Notes: generated from the letters alone by a model not told the origin. A DNA stretch of 50,178 nucleotides from Smithella sp. M82 (GCA_001683985.1 MAEO01000002.1:1-50178); one strand, 5' to 3'. Positions 16,833 through 25,974 are shown, counted from the first letter of the stretch. Program-made: numbers and translations.

Positions 16833-18101
16833 ATGGAGAAAGCGCTTTTACTGATATTCCTGGTTTTATTTATTGGCCGAATCAACTGGCGGTTTGTTTT
16901 GCAGCGGATCAATATCAGGCATCTGCGCGATCACGGCAAAGTTATTCCGCCGGTCTTTCAGGGCATGATCGATGAGGCGATGCTGTCCAAAATAGTCGAT
17001 TACACTTACGATAATTCGCGGCTGGAAACGAAGGAGGATTTAACGGAGGACATTCTGGAGCTGGCTATAATTTTTCTTTTGTTGCCGTTGCTTGTCGCGA
17101 AAATCGCCGGGTTGCAGTGGCATCTGATCGAGCAGGCGCTGATTTTTTTCGGTGCGCTGGCGGTCATCGGCGGTGCTGTAGGTATTCCTTTTGATATTTA
17201 TCATACGTTTGTTCTGGAGAAAAAATACGGCTTTTCCACCATTACCTGGAAGCTCTGGCTGACCGATTTAATCAAGTCCATAATTATTTCAGCCGTCCTG
17301 ATGGGAATCATGCTTTCCGCCTTCATGGCTTTTATTATTTACCTGCCGAAAAGCTGGTGGTTCTGGGCCTGGGTGTTTTTCACCGCGTTTGAGATTCTGC
17401 TTTTGTGGCTTTATCCCGTGGTCATTGCTCCGCTCTTTAACAAATACGAGCCGATCAGGGATGAGGAACTGAAAGAGAAGATTGAATCATTGCTTGCAAA
17501 AGTCGGACTGAAGGCCGAAGGAATTTTTCAGGTGGATGAAGGCAAGCGCTCCAAACACACCAACGCCTATTTCACCGGCATCGGCAAGACCAAGCGCATT
17601 GTTTTGTTCGATACGCTGCTCGCTTCACATTCGCACGATGAAATACTCGCGGTGCTCGCGCATGAGATCGGCCACTGGAAAAAGAAGCATATTTTAAAGC
17701 AATTGATCTTTATGATTGCCGCATCTTTTGCCGGATTTTATTTGGTTTTTCTGCTGGTGAACTGGCCGCCGCTGTATGCCGCGTTCGGTTTGCAGCAAAC
17801 ACCAGTATATGCCGGTTTGCTCCTGGTTTCGCTTTATTTCAGTTGTCTCGGATTTTTCTTCAGCCCCGTCGGCGCATGGATTTCACGCCGGTACGAACGT
17901 GAAGCGGATGCCATGGCGCACGAGCTGACCGGAACTTCGGAACCCATGATTAACGCCCTCAAACGGCTGGCCAAGGACAATCTTTCCAATCTGCATCCTC
18001 ATCCCTGGTATGTCCGGTTTTATTATTCCCACCCGCCGCTTGTGGAAAGAATAGAATATCTCAAGACAATGGATAAAGGAAAAACTTTGAAAAACCAATA
18101 A
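16833..18101 (+). CDS. Ste24-type M48 integral membrane metallopeptidase
   Basis: A 422-residue multi-pass protein of the M48A family (CAAX prenyl protease 1 / Ste24 endopeptidase). The zinc site HEIGH lies near residue 276, with the third ligand region READAMAHELTG near 354. An N-terminal region and six to seven hydrophobic segments form the membrane chamber. GFSTITWKLWLTDLIK and the IAPLFNKYEPI segment are family signatures. Bacterial members take part in membrane protein quality control. It is intact and of normal length, unlike its neighbours on both sides. Confidence 0.9.
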   Translation: MEKALLLIFLVLFIGRINWRFVLQRINIRHLRDHGKVIPPVFQGMIDEAMLSKIVDYTYDNSRLETKEDLTEDILELAIIFLLLPLLVAKIAGLQWHLIEQALIFFGALAVIGGAVGIPFDIYHTFVLEKKYGFSTITWKLWLTDLIKSIIISAVLMGIMLSAFMAFIIYLPKSWWFWAWVFFTAFEILLLWLYPVVIAPLFNKYEPIRDEELKEKIESLLAKVGLKAEGIFQVDEGKRSKHTNAYFTGIGKTKRIVLFDTLLASHSHDEILAVLAHEIGHWKKKHILKQLIFMIAASFAGFYLVFLLVNWPPLYAAFGLQQTPVYAGLLLVSLYFSCLGFFFSPVGAWISRRYEREADAMAHELTGTSEPMINALKRLAKDNLSNLHPHPWYVRFYYSHPPLVERIEYLKTMDKGKTLKNQ

Positions 18102-18298
18102 GGAGAGAGACTTAATTATCAGTATGGAGTTCATGGATTTCTCTTCAACTGATAAAAATTTAAAGTTTTATAGTTGGACTAGGTCTTTTTGGCTCAATAT
18201 GCTCGACTCGATTAAAATATCATATTACAAGTTTCCAAACATCTATGCGTCAATCATGGGTGTGTTTACTTGTGATCAGAATAGGAGGAAGCTAACAA

Positions 18299-19458
18299 AT
18301 GGAGATATTGTGGACAGAAGATAAGATGTTAAATTTACTTAAAATGTCATTAAATAATCAAAATGCGCGTTTTCGTCACGGACAGTGGGAAACCATAAAT
18401 CAACTGGTTAACCATAGTCATAAAATACTTCTTGTTCAACGCACGGGCTGGGGCAAGAGCGTGGTTTATTTCATCAGTGCCCGAATTCTACGCGATCAAA
18501 AACGTGGGCCAACAATCATTATTTTACCGCTACTTGCCCTTATGCGTAATCAAATTGAAGCGGCCGAGAGAATCGGTATCCGTGCGGATCATAAATATTA
18601 TTCGTCAAATACCGTCCAATACCGCTGTTCTTGGGACGACGGCAACAGCAAATATGAGCGTGTTGTGCAAGATGTTTGTGAACAGTTGGGCGATATTAAA
18701 ACAATACGCGGCCAGTTAGCAAGAGAGAGTTTGTTCTTACAAAATATTCGCTTGCAGGATAAAGCGGCTCGGATGGCTTGGATTGTATGAAGTGCATGAA
18801 CTGTAATCCGGAATCTGCCCTGCCAAAATCTTTTTCTCGGGATTTGGCATTAAAAGCATTGGATTATTTAAAACATAGCGAATTGATGCTGTTTCCTAAA
18901 AAACAATTTCCAAAAGATGCATTTCCTATTTATGGTTTCAATGAACGTCTTGTTAGTCAGAGCCTCGAATCAGAAACAGGTCGCATTCTTTCCAGATGGG
19001 AAGATGCAGGATGGGGTAAAGTGGTGGCGGATGAAAAGCATGCGGGTGCTTTCGGTGACGATCTCGTGAACGCCGCCTGTGACATGATTCTAAAGCGATG
19101 GAATCCCAACCCATTTCCTGAATGGGTGACGTGTGTGCCATCTCTAAATCATCATGAGCTTGTTCCACAATTTACCCGAAAAGTAGCGGACAAATTGGGA
19201 TTACCCTTCAAGGAGGTTATCACAAAAGTTCGCAACAATGCACTGCAGAAACTTCAGAACAACAGCTATCATCAATGCAGGAATCTCGATGGCGTATTTA
19301 GTGTCATCGATAAACAGGCAATGCAAACACCTGTTCTTCTAATTGATGATATGGTAGATTCCGGTTGGACGTTGACCGTTGCCGGTGCGCTGTTACGCAG
19401 GGCTGGCTGCACAAAAGTTTATCCAATGGCTTTAGCCACAACAGCAGGTGGAGGCTGA
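18299..19458 (+). pseudogene. decayed RecQ helicase-phosphoribosyltransferase fusion
   Basis: The 5' part (18299-18790) has RecQ motifs 0 and I (FRHGQWETINQL, RTGWGKSVV) and Ia (LPLLALMRNQ). It then jumps, within one frameshift, to motif III (VLGTTATAN is readable in another frame near 18630), so Walker B (DEAH) is deleted. LARESLFLQNI continues the helicase and is followed by a second deletion. The 3' part (18778-19458) carries the CMKCMNCN zinc region and a phosphoribosyltransferase domain with VLLIDDMVDSGWT. An intact gene would be about 700 codons. GGAGG precedes the ATG at 18299. Confidence 0.7.
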
Positions 19459-19461
19459 AAC

Positions 19462-19875
19462 ATGTCCATTATAAATAATGATATGCAAGCCATTATTTTA
19501 CTTACCTTACCGCTTGCGAGAGCGGCTAAGGATGAATATTCACCGCTCACACAGACGGAATGGAACAGGCTGGCAGATTGGTTACAACAGAAAAATATCA
19601 AGGCAGGCGATTTACTGTGGCAAAAAAGCTGCTAAAGATGATGCCCGTCATGAACATTCTTTTTATGAACATTTTTGCTCACATTTAAAAAAATTCTTCT
19701 TGATGGTCCGCAGACACAAAAAGTGCTGGAAGAAAAAATGAAGCTAACAACTGCACAGGCAAAAATCTGGCTGAAAAAAGCACAGGAAGATGGATTCATC
19801 AAAAAGAAATCAAAGCCAGTAAAATATGTGTTGGCGGATGAAACGGACACCAAACGCCAAACATCACTATTTTAG
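19462..19875 (+). pseudogene. DprA-like gene with internal deletion
   Basis: The first 57 codons (19462-19635) read QAIILLTLPLARAAK, then PLTQTEWNRLADWL and AGDLLW, like the N-terminus of DprA-related proteins that pair with RecQ-phosphoribosyltransferases. The last 66 codons (19675-19875) give a winged-helix-like tail (LLDGPQTQKVLEEKMKLTT, ending RQTSLF). The Rossmann core between them is absent. The start is four bases after the previous gene, with GGAGG inside it, so the two formed an operon. Confidence 0.5.
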
Positions 19876-20034
19876 CATTTGTAAATTTGGGACGAAAAAA
19901 TCTAACACATCTGTAGATTATGAATCAGGAATCCGTTTGTGTAAATGTGGCGGTTCATTTCATGTCGTGCAATAATTAAACATTGTAGATGAAGATTATG
20001 ACATAAGTCATTAACCTAGCTGGTTGTGCAAAGG

Positions 20035-20688
20035 TTACAATTTAACATCCAGGCAAATGGCATGGATGGCGCGCATGGCGGTTAACGGATCGGGTGCGTC
20101 GCTGACCGCGCGGATGACGGCTACATTGTGCGGAGATGATTGCAATCGCCTGATCCGATCCAGGTTCAACCCGCCGATAGCCACAACGGGATGTCGGCTG
20201 ATGGCCAGTGCTGCCTTCAAGGCGTCCGGCCCTGTCACCGGATCAGGCCGTTCCTTGGAATTGGTGGCAAACAGCGGCCCGAAACCGATGTAATCAACAG
20301 GCGCGTCATTAGCAGCCGCGACCTGCTTTAGGTTGTGCGTGGAAAGGCCCAACAGCATGGCCGTACCGATAAGCTTGCGTGCCTCAGCTGCCGGAAGGTC
20401 ATCCTGACCCAGATGCACGCCGTCGGCCTGCGAGGCAAACGCGATGTCCGGCCGGTCATTGACGATGAAGAGCGTGCCGGTGCCTTTGGTAATCTGCCGC
20501 AGGGCATGCGCCAAAGCAAGATGTTTACGCTCGTCATGGCCCTTGTAGCGCAATTGTACAGCGGAAAGACCGGCTTCCACAGCCCACCGGCCCAGCGTTT
20601 CATAACCGTCGCGCGGTTCGGTCAGAATCAGATAAAGCCCGCGCCGCAGATATGCCCCTGGCGGTTTCTTTTCGTTCGTCGCCATCAT
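20035..20688 (-). CDS. thiE: thiamine-phosphate synthase
   Basis: A 217-residue TIM barrel that joins the pyrimidine (HMP-PP) and thiazole phosphate halves to thiamine monophosphate. Motifs are VQLRYKG near residue 44, [10 protein letters not shown] near 75, [10 protein letters not shown] near 90, [13 protein letters not shown] near 132 and VAIGGL near 168. The ATG overlaps the stop of thi4 as ATGA, so the two genes are one transcript under the TPP riboswitch. Length is typical. In ThiE the motif is usually TxxK; here TNSK fits. Confidence 0.92.
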   Translation of the reverse strand: MMATNEKKPPGAYLRRGLYLILTEPRDGYETLGRWAVEAGLSAVQLRYKGHDERKHLALAHALRQITKGTGTLFIVNDRPDIAFASQADGVHLGQDDLPAAEARKLIGTAMLLGLSTHNLKQVAAANDAPVDYIGFGPLFATNSKERPDPVTGPDALKAALAISRHPVVAIGGLNLDRIRRLQSSPHNVAVIRAVSDAPDPLTAMRAIHAICLDVKL

Positions 20689-21455
20689 AAACGCGCCAGA
20701 ATTTCTTCGGCCGCCTTACGGCCCGAAAGCAGCATGCCGCCGAAGACCGGTCCCATCCGATAGCCGCCGAAGACCGCGTTGGCGGCCATGCCGCTGACAT
20801 AAAGCCCGGGATAAACCTCGCGGGTGTTTTCCACAGTTTGCAGCTCGCCCTGTTCGGCTTCCATGGATTTTTCGCCCACGATGCCGCCGGTACCGGTATT
20901 CAGCCGGACGCCCATTTTCCGCACGAGCACTTCGGTGACATTGGCGGGATGGCCCGTCCCGTCGATGACGTATCGGGCATGGATAGTCAGCGGATCCACA
21001 TGCCACTTCAGCGTATCCACCGCTCCCCAATTGATGACCAGACCGGCCACGCGCTCGTTCTTGATCACCACATCCTCCATGGCAATGAGATTAAAAACCT
21101 GCAAACCGGCCCGCACAGCCTTGTGAATAAGGGTGGCCGTGACATCCACGGCATCGAGCACATAATAACCCGGCGCATATTCCGAACCTTTGAGGTCGAA
21201 TTCTTCAAGCAATTGCCGTCCGGCCTCCTGCACCACGATGGAATTGAACATCATGCCGCCTCCCCAAATGCCGCCGCCTATCGAAAGTCTGCGTTCGAAG
21301 AGCGCCACTTTCCGTCCCGCTTTGGCCAGATAATATCCGGCCACCAGGCCTGACGGTCCGCCCCCGACGATGGCGACGTCGAGCTCCAGGCAGCTATCGA
21401 GCTTTTTAAAGTAGGCGTCCAGAATCGCCCTGCTGATGGTTGTTTCGTTTAACAT
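20685..21455 (-). CDS. thi4: Thi4-family thiazole synthase (sulfide-dependent type)
   Basis: A 256-residue FAD/NAD-binding enzyme that makes the thiazole moiety of thiamine from NAD and glycine. The dinucleotide loop is GGGPSG (31-36); [13 protein letters not shown] (59-71) and [17 protein letters not shown] near 225 are family signatures. In yeast THI4 a cysteine donates the sulfur and is destroyed. Here the matching segment reads KWHVDP with His152, the form found in archaeal and anaerobic bacterial enzymes that use free sulfide with iron and turn over many times. This assignment is by family knowledge. It is first in the operon behind the TPP riboswitch. Confidence 0.92.
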   Translation of the reverse strand: MLNETTISRAILDAYFKKLDSCLELDVAIVGGGPSGLVAGYYLAKAGRKVALFERRLSIGGGIWGGGMMFNSIVVQEAGRQLLEEFDLKGSEYAPGYYVLDAVDVTATLIHKAVRAGLQVFNLIAMEDVVIKNERVAGLVINWGAVDTLKWHVDPLTIHARYVIDGTGHPANVTEVLVRKMGVRLNTGTGGIVGEKSMEAEQGELQTVENTREVYPGLYVSGMAANAVFGGYRMGPVFGGMLLSGRKAAEEILARL

Positions 21456-21503
21456 AAATACCTCCCCGGGATTAAACAGGGCGGCTTACCGGCCGGATAC
21501 CCG

Positions 21504-21540
21504 TAAAAAAATCCGTTTCCTCATCTGGGGAAACGGATTA
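21504..21540 (-). terminator. intrinsic terminator forming the riboswitch expression platform
   Basis: On the minus strand AATCCGTTTCC pairs perfectly with GGAAACGGATT, followed by a T run. It lies between the TPP aptamer and the thi4 start. TPP binding would favour this terminator and switch the operon off. Confidence 0.85.
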
Positions 21541-21553
21541 ATACACCTTTTCT

Positions 21554-21625
21554 TTTCCCTACGCCGGCATTACCAGGATCAGGTTCAAAGGGTATAATCT
21601 CAGACCGTATCAGCCACCCCCTGTT
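21554..21625 (-). promoter_or_regulatory. TPP riboswitch (THI element)
   Basis: The minus strand contains the conserved pieces in order: AACAGGGGGTGGCT, GGTCTGAGATTATACCC, TGAACCTGATCCTGG and GCCGGCGTAGGGA. CTGAGA and GAACCTGAT are hallmarks of the TPP aptamer. It controls thi4-thiE through the terminator just downstream. Confidence 0.93.
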
Positions 21626-21686
21626 CATTACCTATCCGATGGAAAGGATTCTGTCAAGAGGATGGTGAGTATCGGTAATAACTTCC

Positions 21687-21800
21687 TTAAAGTTCTTCAA
21701 GTGCCGCGGGAAGGTCTTTGATGCTGTCCAGAACCTTGCAGTCTCCCGCGAAATTTTGGCTATGTGTAAAATTGCTCGGGATCACGATGCAGAAGAAATC
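21687..21800 (-). pseudogene. C-terminal scrap, possibly of a HAD-type hydrolase
   Basis: A minus-strand frame reads FCIVIPSNFTHSQNFAGDC, then KVLDSIKDLPAALEEL and a stop at 21687-21689. The pattern (V-I-P-N/S-x-x-T...F-x-G-A/D...VLDSL..LP..L) is common at the end of HAD-superfamily phosphatases. No other part is present; it starts where the radical-SAM gene ends. Confidence 0.35.
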
Positions 21801-22733
21801 CTATAATCCCCTCATATACTCCGGCCGCAACAGGCGGGGATCCTTGCGCGACAAGATGGCATTCAACTGTTTGAGTACCTTGTCCTTGTCTTTGGGCATG
21901 GAGCCGCGAATCGAGAAATAATTGGAAGCGTGCATGGAGCTGAAAAAGCAATTGGTAAAGGTTGATTGCTCCACCATTCCTTTTAATTCCTGCAAAGAAT
22001 CAAACGGCGTAATCAGCTCAAACTCGCCGCGCTCCAGTTCTTTGTAAATCGGCGTTTCGGGTATCAACGTCAGCGTTAACGCGCCGGCATAGTCCGGATC
22101 CGTTTCCGTCAAAATTCTGGCCGTCTCCGACACATGCCTCGCGCTGCCCTTGATGCCGCCCAGCCCCAGGATAACCGTCACCGAAAGGAGAATACCGGCC
22201 TCCTTCACCTTTCTGCCCGCCTCCACCATTTCATCATGGCTTGCGTTTTTCTTAACCCGCCGCAAAACCTCGTCATCCCCGCTTTCCACGCCCATATACA
22301 GAATGCCGAGCTTCTGCTCTTTGAGCGTTTTTAATTCCGCAACCGTTCGCCTGAGAATATCCTGCGGCGTGGCATAACTGGCAATGCGCTCAATGTCCGG
22401 GAACTTTTTGTTCAGATACTGCAAAGCTTCGAGCAGCTTCGGATACGGATAGACCAGGGCGTCTCCATCCTGAAGAAAAACCCGCCTGCCGTCCCAGTCC
22501 TGCAGTATCGCGTAAACAATCTCGGGATGCCCCTGCACCCAAATCCCGTGATTCACATACAGGGACATCGCGTCGATTTCCTGTTTGACCTCCTCAAGAT
22601 CACGGAGGCCAAGAGTGGTAAAACAATACCCGCAAAACGTGCAGGAATTATTTGAACACCCCGATGTCAAGGGAAGATAATAACTGGCATGTTCACTGGG
22701 TGGTCTGAGTATTTCCGGTCTGACAAACGGCAT
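21801..22733 (-). CDS. radical SAM protein
   Basis: A 310-residue enzyme. The iron-sulfur motif is CSNNSCTFC near residue 25 (spacing C-x4-C-x2-C), the variant of a group of radical-SAM oxidoreductases. Later come ILYMGVESGDDEVLRRVKK, near 147, and VTVILGLGG near 183, typical strands of the radical-SAM barrel. The start at 22733 is chosen because AAGGAG lies six bases upstream; an in-frame ATG at 22796 lacks it. Substrate unknown. The gene follows nothing on its strand nearby and ends 176 bases before the TPP riboswitch. Confidence 0.8.
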   Translation of the reverse strand: MPFVRPEILRPPSEHASYYLPLTSGCSNNSCTFCGYCFTTLGLRDLEEVKQEIDAMSLYVNHGIWVQGHPEIVYAILQDWDGRRVFLQDGDALVYPYPKLLEALQYLNKKFPDIERIASYATPQDILRRTVAELKTLKEQKLGILYMGVESGDDEVLRRVKKNASHDEMVEAGRKVKEAGILLSVTVILGLGGIKGSARHVSETARILTETDPDYAGALTLTLIPETPIYKELERGEFELITPFDSLQELKGMVEQSTFTNCFFSSMHASNYFSIRGSMPKDKDKVLKQLNAILSRKDPRLLRPEYMRGL

Positions 22734-22899
22734 AACATCTCCTTCCAACGAAGTAATTTCATCTACAATATATAAATTCCAGCCCCGATTTGTCAAGACG
22801 GTACAAGAAAAAGACTCCGATTAACTAAAGTAATTGTGACACAGTCTCCTTCGCCCAGATGACGAATATGATGAAAAATGTTTTACTATTATAGGATAA

Positions 22900-23529
22900 T
22901 TAATAATTGTGTTCTTCGCTAAACACAACAACTTCCTGACGTATGCTTTGCTTTATATTGTCCCAGCCGGCATCATGGAGCATCATGGGCGGAGGTTCCC
23001 CATCGGCATCGTCAAAATAAATCAGACTTTTGAGAATATGCAGCATATTATACCTGATGCCGACATATTTCTTTTCAAAGAATTCAATAAGCCCGGCCAA
23101 GGAGTATTTTTTTAACAATTCATAAATATCGATGAAGTCTTTTCTGCTTCCGCGCGAAGATACGGCGTCTAGTTTCATCGCAGCGACGTCTCTTTCGTCT
23201 GCCAGCGTCAAGCCTTCGAATTTTACCGATGGAAAAAGCAGACTGTAGGCGTAATGGAAAAAACTGACCATCACATGATCGATGGTTACGTGCAGCGTGC
23301 CGTCCGCCTCACCCAATAAAACGATTTCACCGATTGGGGAGAGTTGTCTTTTTAAATCCGATGTTGAAAAGTCTTCTTGAGAAAAGAAATCAAGATCGAT
23401 GGATTTTCTGTGTCCAAATTGTACGGAAAGAGCCGTTCCCCCGGCCAGATAAAAACGGTCGGCGATACCGGTTTTTGCTATCTTGTCCCAAACGTGTTTT
23501 GTTTGCTCGTCGATCGCTTCTTTATGCAT
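22900..23529 (-). CDS. AbiEii-like nucleotidyltransferase (toxin-type)
   Basis: A 209-residue protein of the AbiEii/AbiGii nucleotidyltransferase group. FYLAGGTALSVQFGH (residues 26-40) and SIDLDFFS (43-50) make the GG...DxD metal site; VAAMKLDAVSSRGSRKDFIDIYEL near 115 is the second family signature. Members modify RNA or act as abortive-infection toxins, with a small antitoxin encoded upstream. Its start lies 52 bases inside the preceding DUF6922-like gene, so the two are an overlapping pair. Activity is inferred from family only. Confidence 0.8.
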   Translation of the reverse strand: MHKEAIDEQTKHVWDKIAKTGIADRFYLAGGTALSVQFGHRKSIDLDFFSQEDFSTSDLKRQLSPIGEIVLLGEADGTLHVTIDHVMVSFFHYAYSLLFPSVKFEGLTLADERDVAAMKLDAVSSRGSRKDFIDIYELLKKYSLAGLIEFFEKKYVGIRYNMLHILKSLIYFDDADGEPPPMMLHDAGWDNIKQSIRQEVVVFSEEHNY

Positions 23530-23774
23530 TCTTCACCATCATGAATATGAAAAAAAAAGCGCCAGAAATTCCGTGATTTATTATCCAATTGGTCGGCGCT
23601 AAGAAGAAAAATAACCCGAACGGCATCGTACCCGTAAAAGTTCAATGCCCAGCGCAGATCGTCCAGATCGCCGAATTGCAGGATGCGTTTCACGATAAAT
23701 TGCTTGTGTGCATTTTTATCCATCTGGGCGAGGTTAACATCCCAAAACAATTCTTGTTTTTCTAATGTTTCCAT
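23478..23774 (-). CDS. DUF6922-like small protein, likely antitoxin partner
   Basis: A 98-residue protein. LFWDVNLAQMDKNAH, then FIVKRILQFGDLDDLRWAL and SRNFWRFFF, follow the pattern of short DUF6922 proteins that precede nucleotidyltransferase toxins. The last 20 residues are basic and overlap the toxin start. It is first in a two-gene unit; the 197 bases upstream should hold the promoter, though no clear boxes were seen. Confidence 0.65.
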   Translation of the reverse strand: METLEKQELFWDVNLAQMDKNAHKQFIVKRILQFGDLDDLRWALNFYGYDAVRVIFLLSADQLDNKSRNFWRFFFHIHDGEECIKKRSTSKQNTFGTR

Positions 23775-23971
23775 AAGTTTAACTTATCATATCCCGAAAC
23801 AAATGGCAACTTTTTGCTATATTGCGAATTGACGGAGAACAGTTTAGTCTTTTCAAAAATACAGACGCTAAAATACGAAAACCGTACAAGTTTTTAGAAT
23901 GCCCAAAAGTATTTAGTTCGTAAATCACGGCTATGAAATTTCAAACGGGCGGTTCTGAAAAATTCTTTTTC

Positions 23972-24532
23972 TCAACAAATAATTTCTTCCAGGCGTTTTT
24001 TTACAACAGCCGGAAAAGGCACGGCCATCTGCATAAGCTTGTTTTTATTTATGTGCTCGAGGTTAAGTTCATCCGGGAACGGAATATGCTTCCGCAGGTA
24101 AATGGTATCAAGGAGCGCTTTTTCCGGCAAAGCCAGATTAAAGCCATCCCTTGTTTCAAAGCCGTTGAATAAGCGTGAGGCAATACGGGAAAATTCAATG
24201 GTAACGCCTCCGAACTCAATGTTGCGCGATTGGCCGACTGCCGTATCCAGCGTCAGGACTGTGCAGACGAACGGCGCCTGAAGGATGACACCGTGACGAT
24301 TGAGCGCCCATTCGCAGGAAATGTAAGATGGCGTTCGCAGAAAACAGGCCACTTCTTCAATTGCCGGCCTGCCGTCGCGCATGGTGTTGAGATAAACACC
24401 GCGTGCTACCCGCTCAACAAAACCTTTTGCCAGCGCACGTGTGAGAAAGACATTGGCATTGCCGGTAAATTTTTCAACATCGGCATACCGGAAAAGTTGC
24501 GGCAGTTGCCTTAAAATCGCTACAGATGTCAT
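23972..24532 (-). CDS. AbiEi-family antitoxin
   Basis: A 186-residue protein. The N-terminal winged helix (about 1-50: LPQLFRYADVEKFTGN, then LTRALAKGFVERVARGVYLN) is typical of type IV AbiEi antitoxins. The C-terminal antitoxin domain includes TPSYISCEWALNRHGVI near 88 and LALPEKALLDTIYLRK near 152. AbiEi proteins neutralise AbiEii and repress their own promoter by binding inverted repeats. The gene begins inside the stop of the toxin gene (ATGA, 24529-24532). Here it is second in the operon. Confidence 0.85.
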   Translation of the reverse strand: MTSVAILRQLPQLFRYADVEKFTGNANVFLTRALAKGFVERVARGVYLNTMRDGRPAIEEVACFLRTPSYISCEWALNRHGVILQAPFVCTVLTLDTAVGQSRNIEFGGVTIEFSRIASRLFNGFETRDGFNLALPEKALLDTIYLRKHIPFPDELNLEHINKNKLMQMAVPFPAVVKKRLEEIIC

Positions 24533-25386
24533 GGCAGCCGCACTCCTTTTTTCCTGAGTTCCTTAAAGAGAGATTGAACGGCGCGAATATAGGCGTCAAA
24601 ACTTTCTTTACGTTGAACATCAAAAACATCAGGGGGTAGAAAACGTGATAAATCCTGCGAGATGGCCGTTGTCATGGAAGCTTTGCTTTCTTTCGTAAGT
24701 ACGGCAAAGAAATCCATTGAACGACGGGCAATAAAAGGTTCCCTGTACATCTTGAATTTTCTTCTGATGAATTCGATATTCGCGGTTGTATTCAGAACGG
24801 TACGCAAATACCAGACGTCGAACAGATCGCGCCCTTTGAGGTAGCGGCGTTCAAGCAGGGAACGCACTTTGTCCGAAAGAATTTCTTCCGGCGTTTCGGC
24901 AACGACAATAGCATTGGGACGCGGGATGCGGAAGCTGCCGTCGGCAATCAGATAAGCCACTGGCGAAAGGCTGGAAAGAACGTGGTTTTTGCTTTCCGGC
25001 ATTTGTTTGGGAGCAAGACTTTCAACTTCAAACTTAACGGAAATTTTTTCCCTGGCTGATTCGGGATGAAAATTCAAAAAACATTTAAACGAATCCTTTC
25101 GTGATTGTTTTTCTGTGGATGTAAACGCACCCATGCCGAAATGGGAAATCATGACCCGCTCCATGCCTTGAAGGGCCGATTCCAAAACAGGCCATACTTT
25201 CCCAATGGACAGAGGCGCCACAAAATCCAAATCTTCCGAGAAGCGGTTGCCGCCATAGCACCATCGGATGGCCGTCCCGCCCTGGAAGATCAGATCGCGG
25301 CTTCCGCGTTGCTGATACAAATGGTTCAGGATGATCAACTGCGCAATTTCAGCCCGTCTGATATATGTCTCACGATAATTCTTCAT
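24529..25386 (-). CDS. AbiEii-family nucleotidyltransferase toxin
   Basis: A 285-residue toxin of the type IV AbiE system. FQGGTAIRWCYGGNRFSEDLDF (about residues 34-55) is motif I of the nucleotidyltransferase, and the ILSDKVRSLLERRYLKGRD segment (near 170-188) is the conserved helix and loop after it. Known members transfer nucleotides to tRNA or other targets and halt growth, which blocks phage. The gene order is toxin then antitoxin, the reverse of the best-known AbiE operon. No ribosome site is visible and the promoter lies directly against the ATG, so the transcript would be nearly leaderless. Confidence 0.85.
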   Translation of the reverse strand: MKNYRETYIRRAEIAQLIILNHLYQQRGSRDLIFQGGTAIRWCYGGNRFSEDLDFVAPLSIGKVWPVLESALQGMERVMISHFGMGAFTSTEKQSRKDSFKCFLNFHPESAREKISVKFEVESLAPKQMPESKNHVLSSLSPVAYLIADGSFRIPRPNAIVVAETPEEILSDKVRSLLERRYLKGRDLFDVWYLRTVLNTTANIEFIRRKFKMYREPFIARRSMDFFAVLTKESKASMTTAISQDLSRFLPPDVFDVQRKESFDAYIRAVQSLFKELRKKGVRLP

Positions 25387-25387
25387 A

Positions 25388-25431
25388 GTTGTTTACGCTA
25401 TAATACACATTTGTATTGTAATGTAAACAAC
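25388..25431 (-). promoter_or_regulatory. AbiE promoter inside nested inverted repeats (operator)
   Basis: GTTGTTTAC (25388-25396) and GTAAACAAC (25423-25431) are a perfect 9-base inverted repeat. Inside it AATACA (25402-25407) and TGTATT (25412-25417) form a second one. On the minus strand the repeat also supplies a promoter: TTTACA, 16 bases, TATTAT. Repressor binding here would cover both boxes, fitting the known self-repression by AbiEi. Confidence 0.65.
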
Positions 25432-25435
25432 TCTT

Positions 25436-25777
25436 TTATTGCAGAAGAGGTGATGACATTAAGTTATTGGAATTACTGGTATTAGTAGTTAAAGAGAAAA
25501 CCCCTTCGTTTGATTGAATCTTTTTGACTCGATCAAATTCATATACTGTAAGATTGAAAACGCCGCAGTCGCTTAAAACCATATCGGTAACTTCGGCTAA
25601 CTCGGCCTTTGAATAATATCCTTTTTCGGCAAATTCATCCCAAAGCGGCATGAGTCTTTTTCTGAAAACATCAATTTCCGCCGGTGTCATTTTAACTTCT
25701 TTCATCCCGTACTTGTACATTGATTTTAGGCATTTTTCATTGCTGGTGCGGATTTTTTGCCGAAAATCATTCTCCAC
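25436..25777 (-). pseudogene. C-terminal remnant, perhaps of a TRAP solute-binding protein
   Basis: The first 70 residues (KCLKSMYKYGMKEVKMTPAE, then FRKRLMPLWDEFAEKGYYSK) resemble the last helix region of DctP-type periplasmic binding proteins. The rest (from about CGVFNLTVYEF) is unrelated low-complexity read-through ending 4 bases from the AbiE operator. No signal peptide or binding domain exists, so it is a gene scrap. The family call is tentative. Confidence 0.4.
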
Positions 25778-25974
25778 TGACGTTACAAAATAATCGATAG
25801 CAAGAAGAATATCGCAATGTTCTAAAAAGTTGTCATCTTACTTTACGCAAATCGCTGTTTAAAGATTTTGATAACATTGCGAAAAACGAAATGTAGTTTT
25901 TTCGCAGGGTGATAATCTCAATAGCGGGAAATTCGAGGGATATAACACTTAATTGAAGAGAAAACCTATTCATG

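Noticed and set aside
18124-18324. 66-codon reading before the RecQ remnant
   Set aside because: No family likeness or ribosome site; runs into the start of the helicase fragment.
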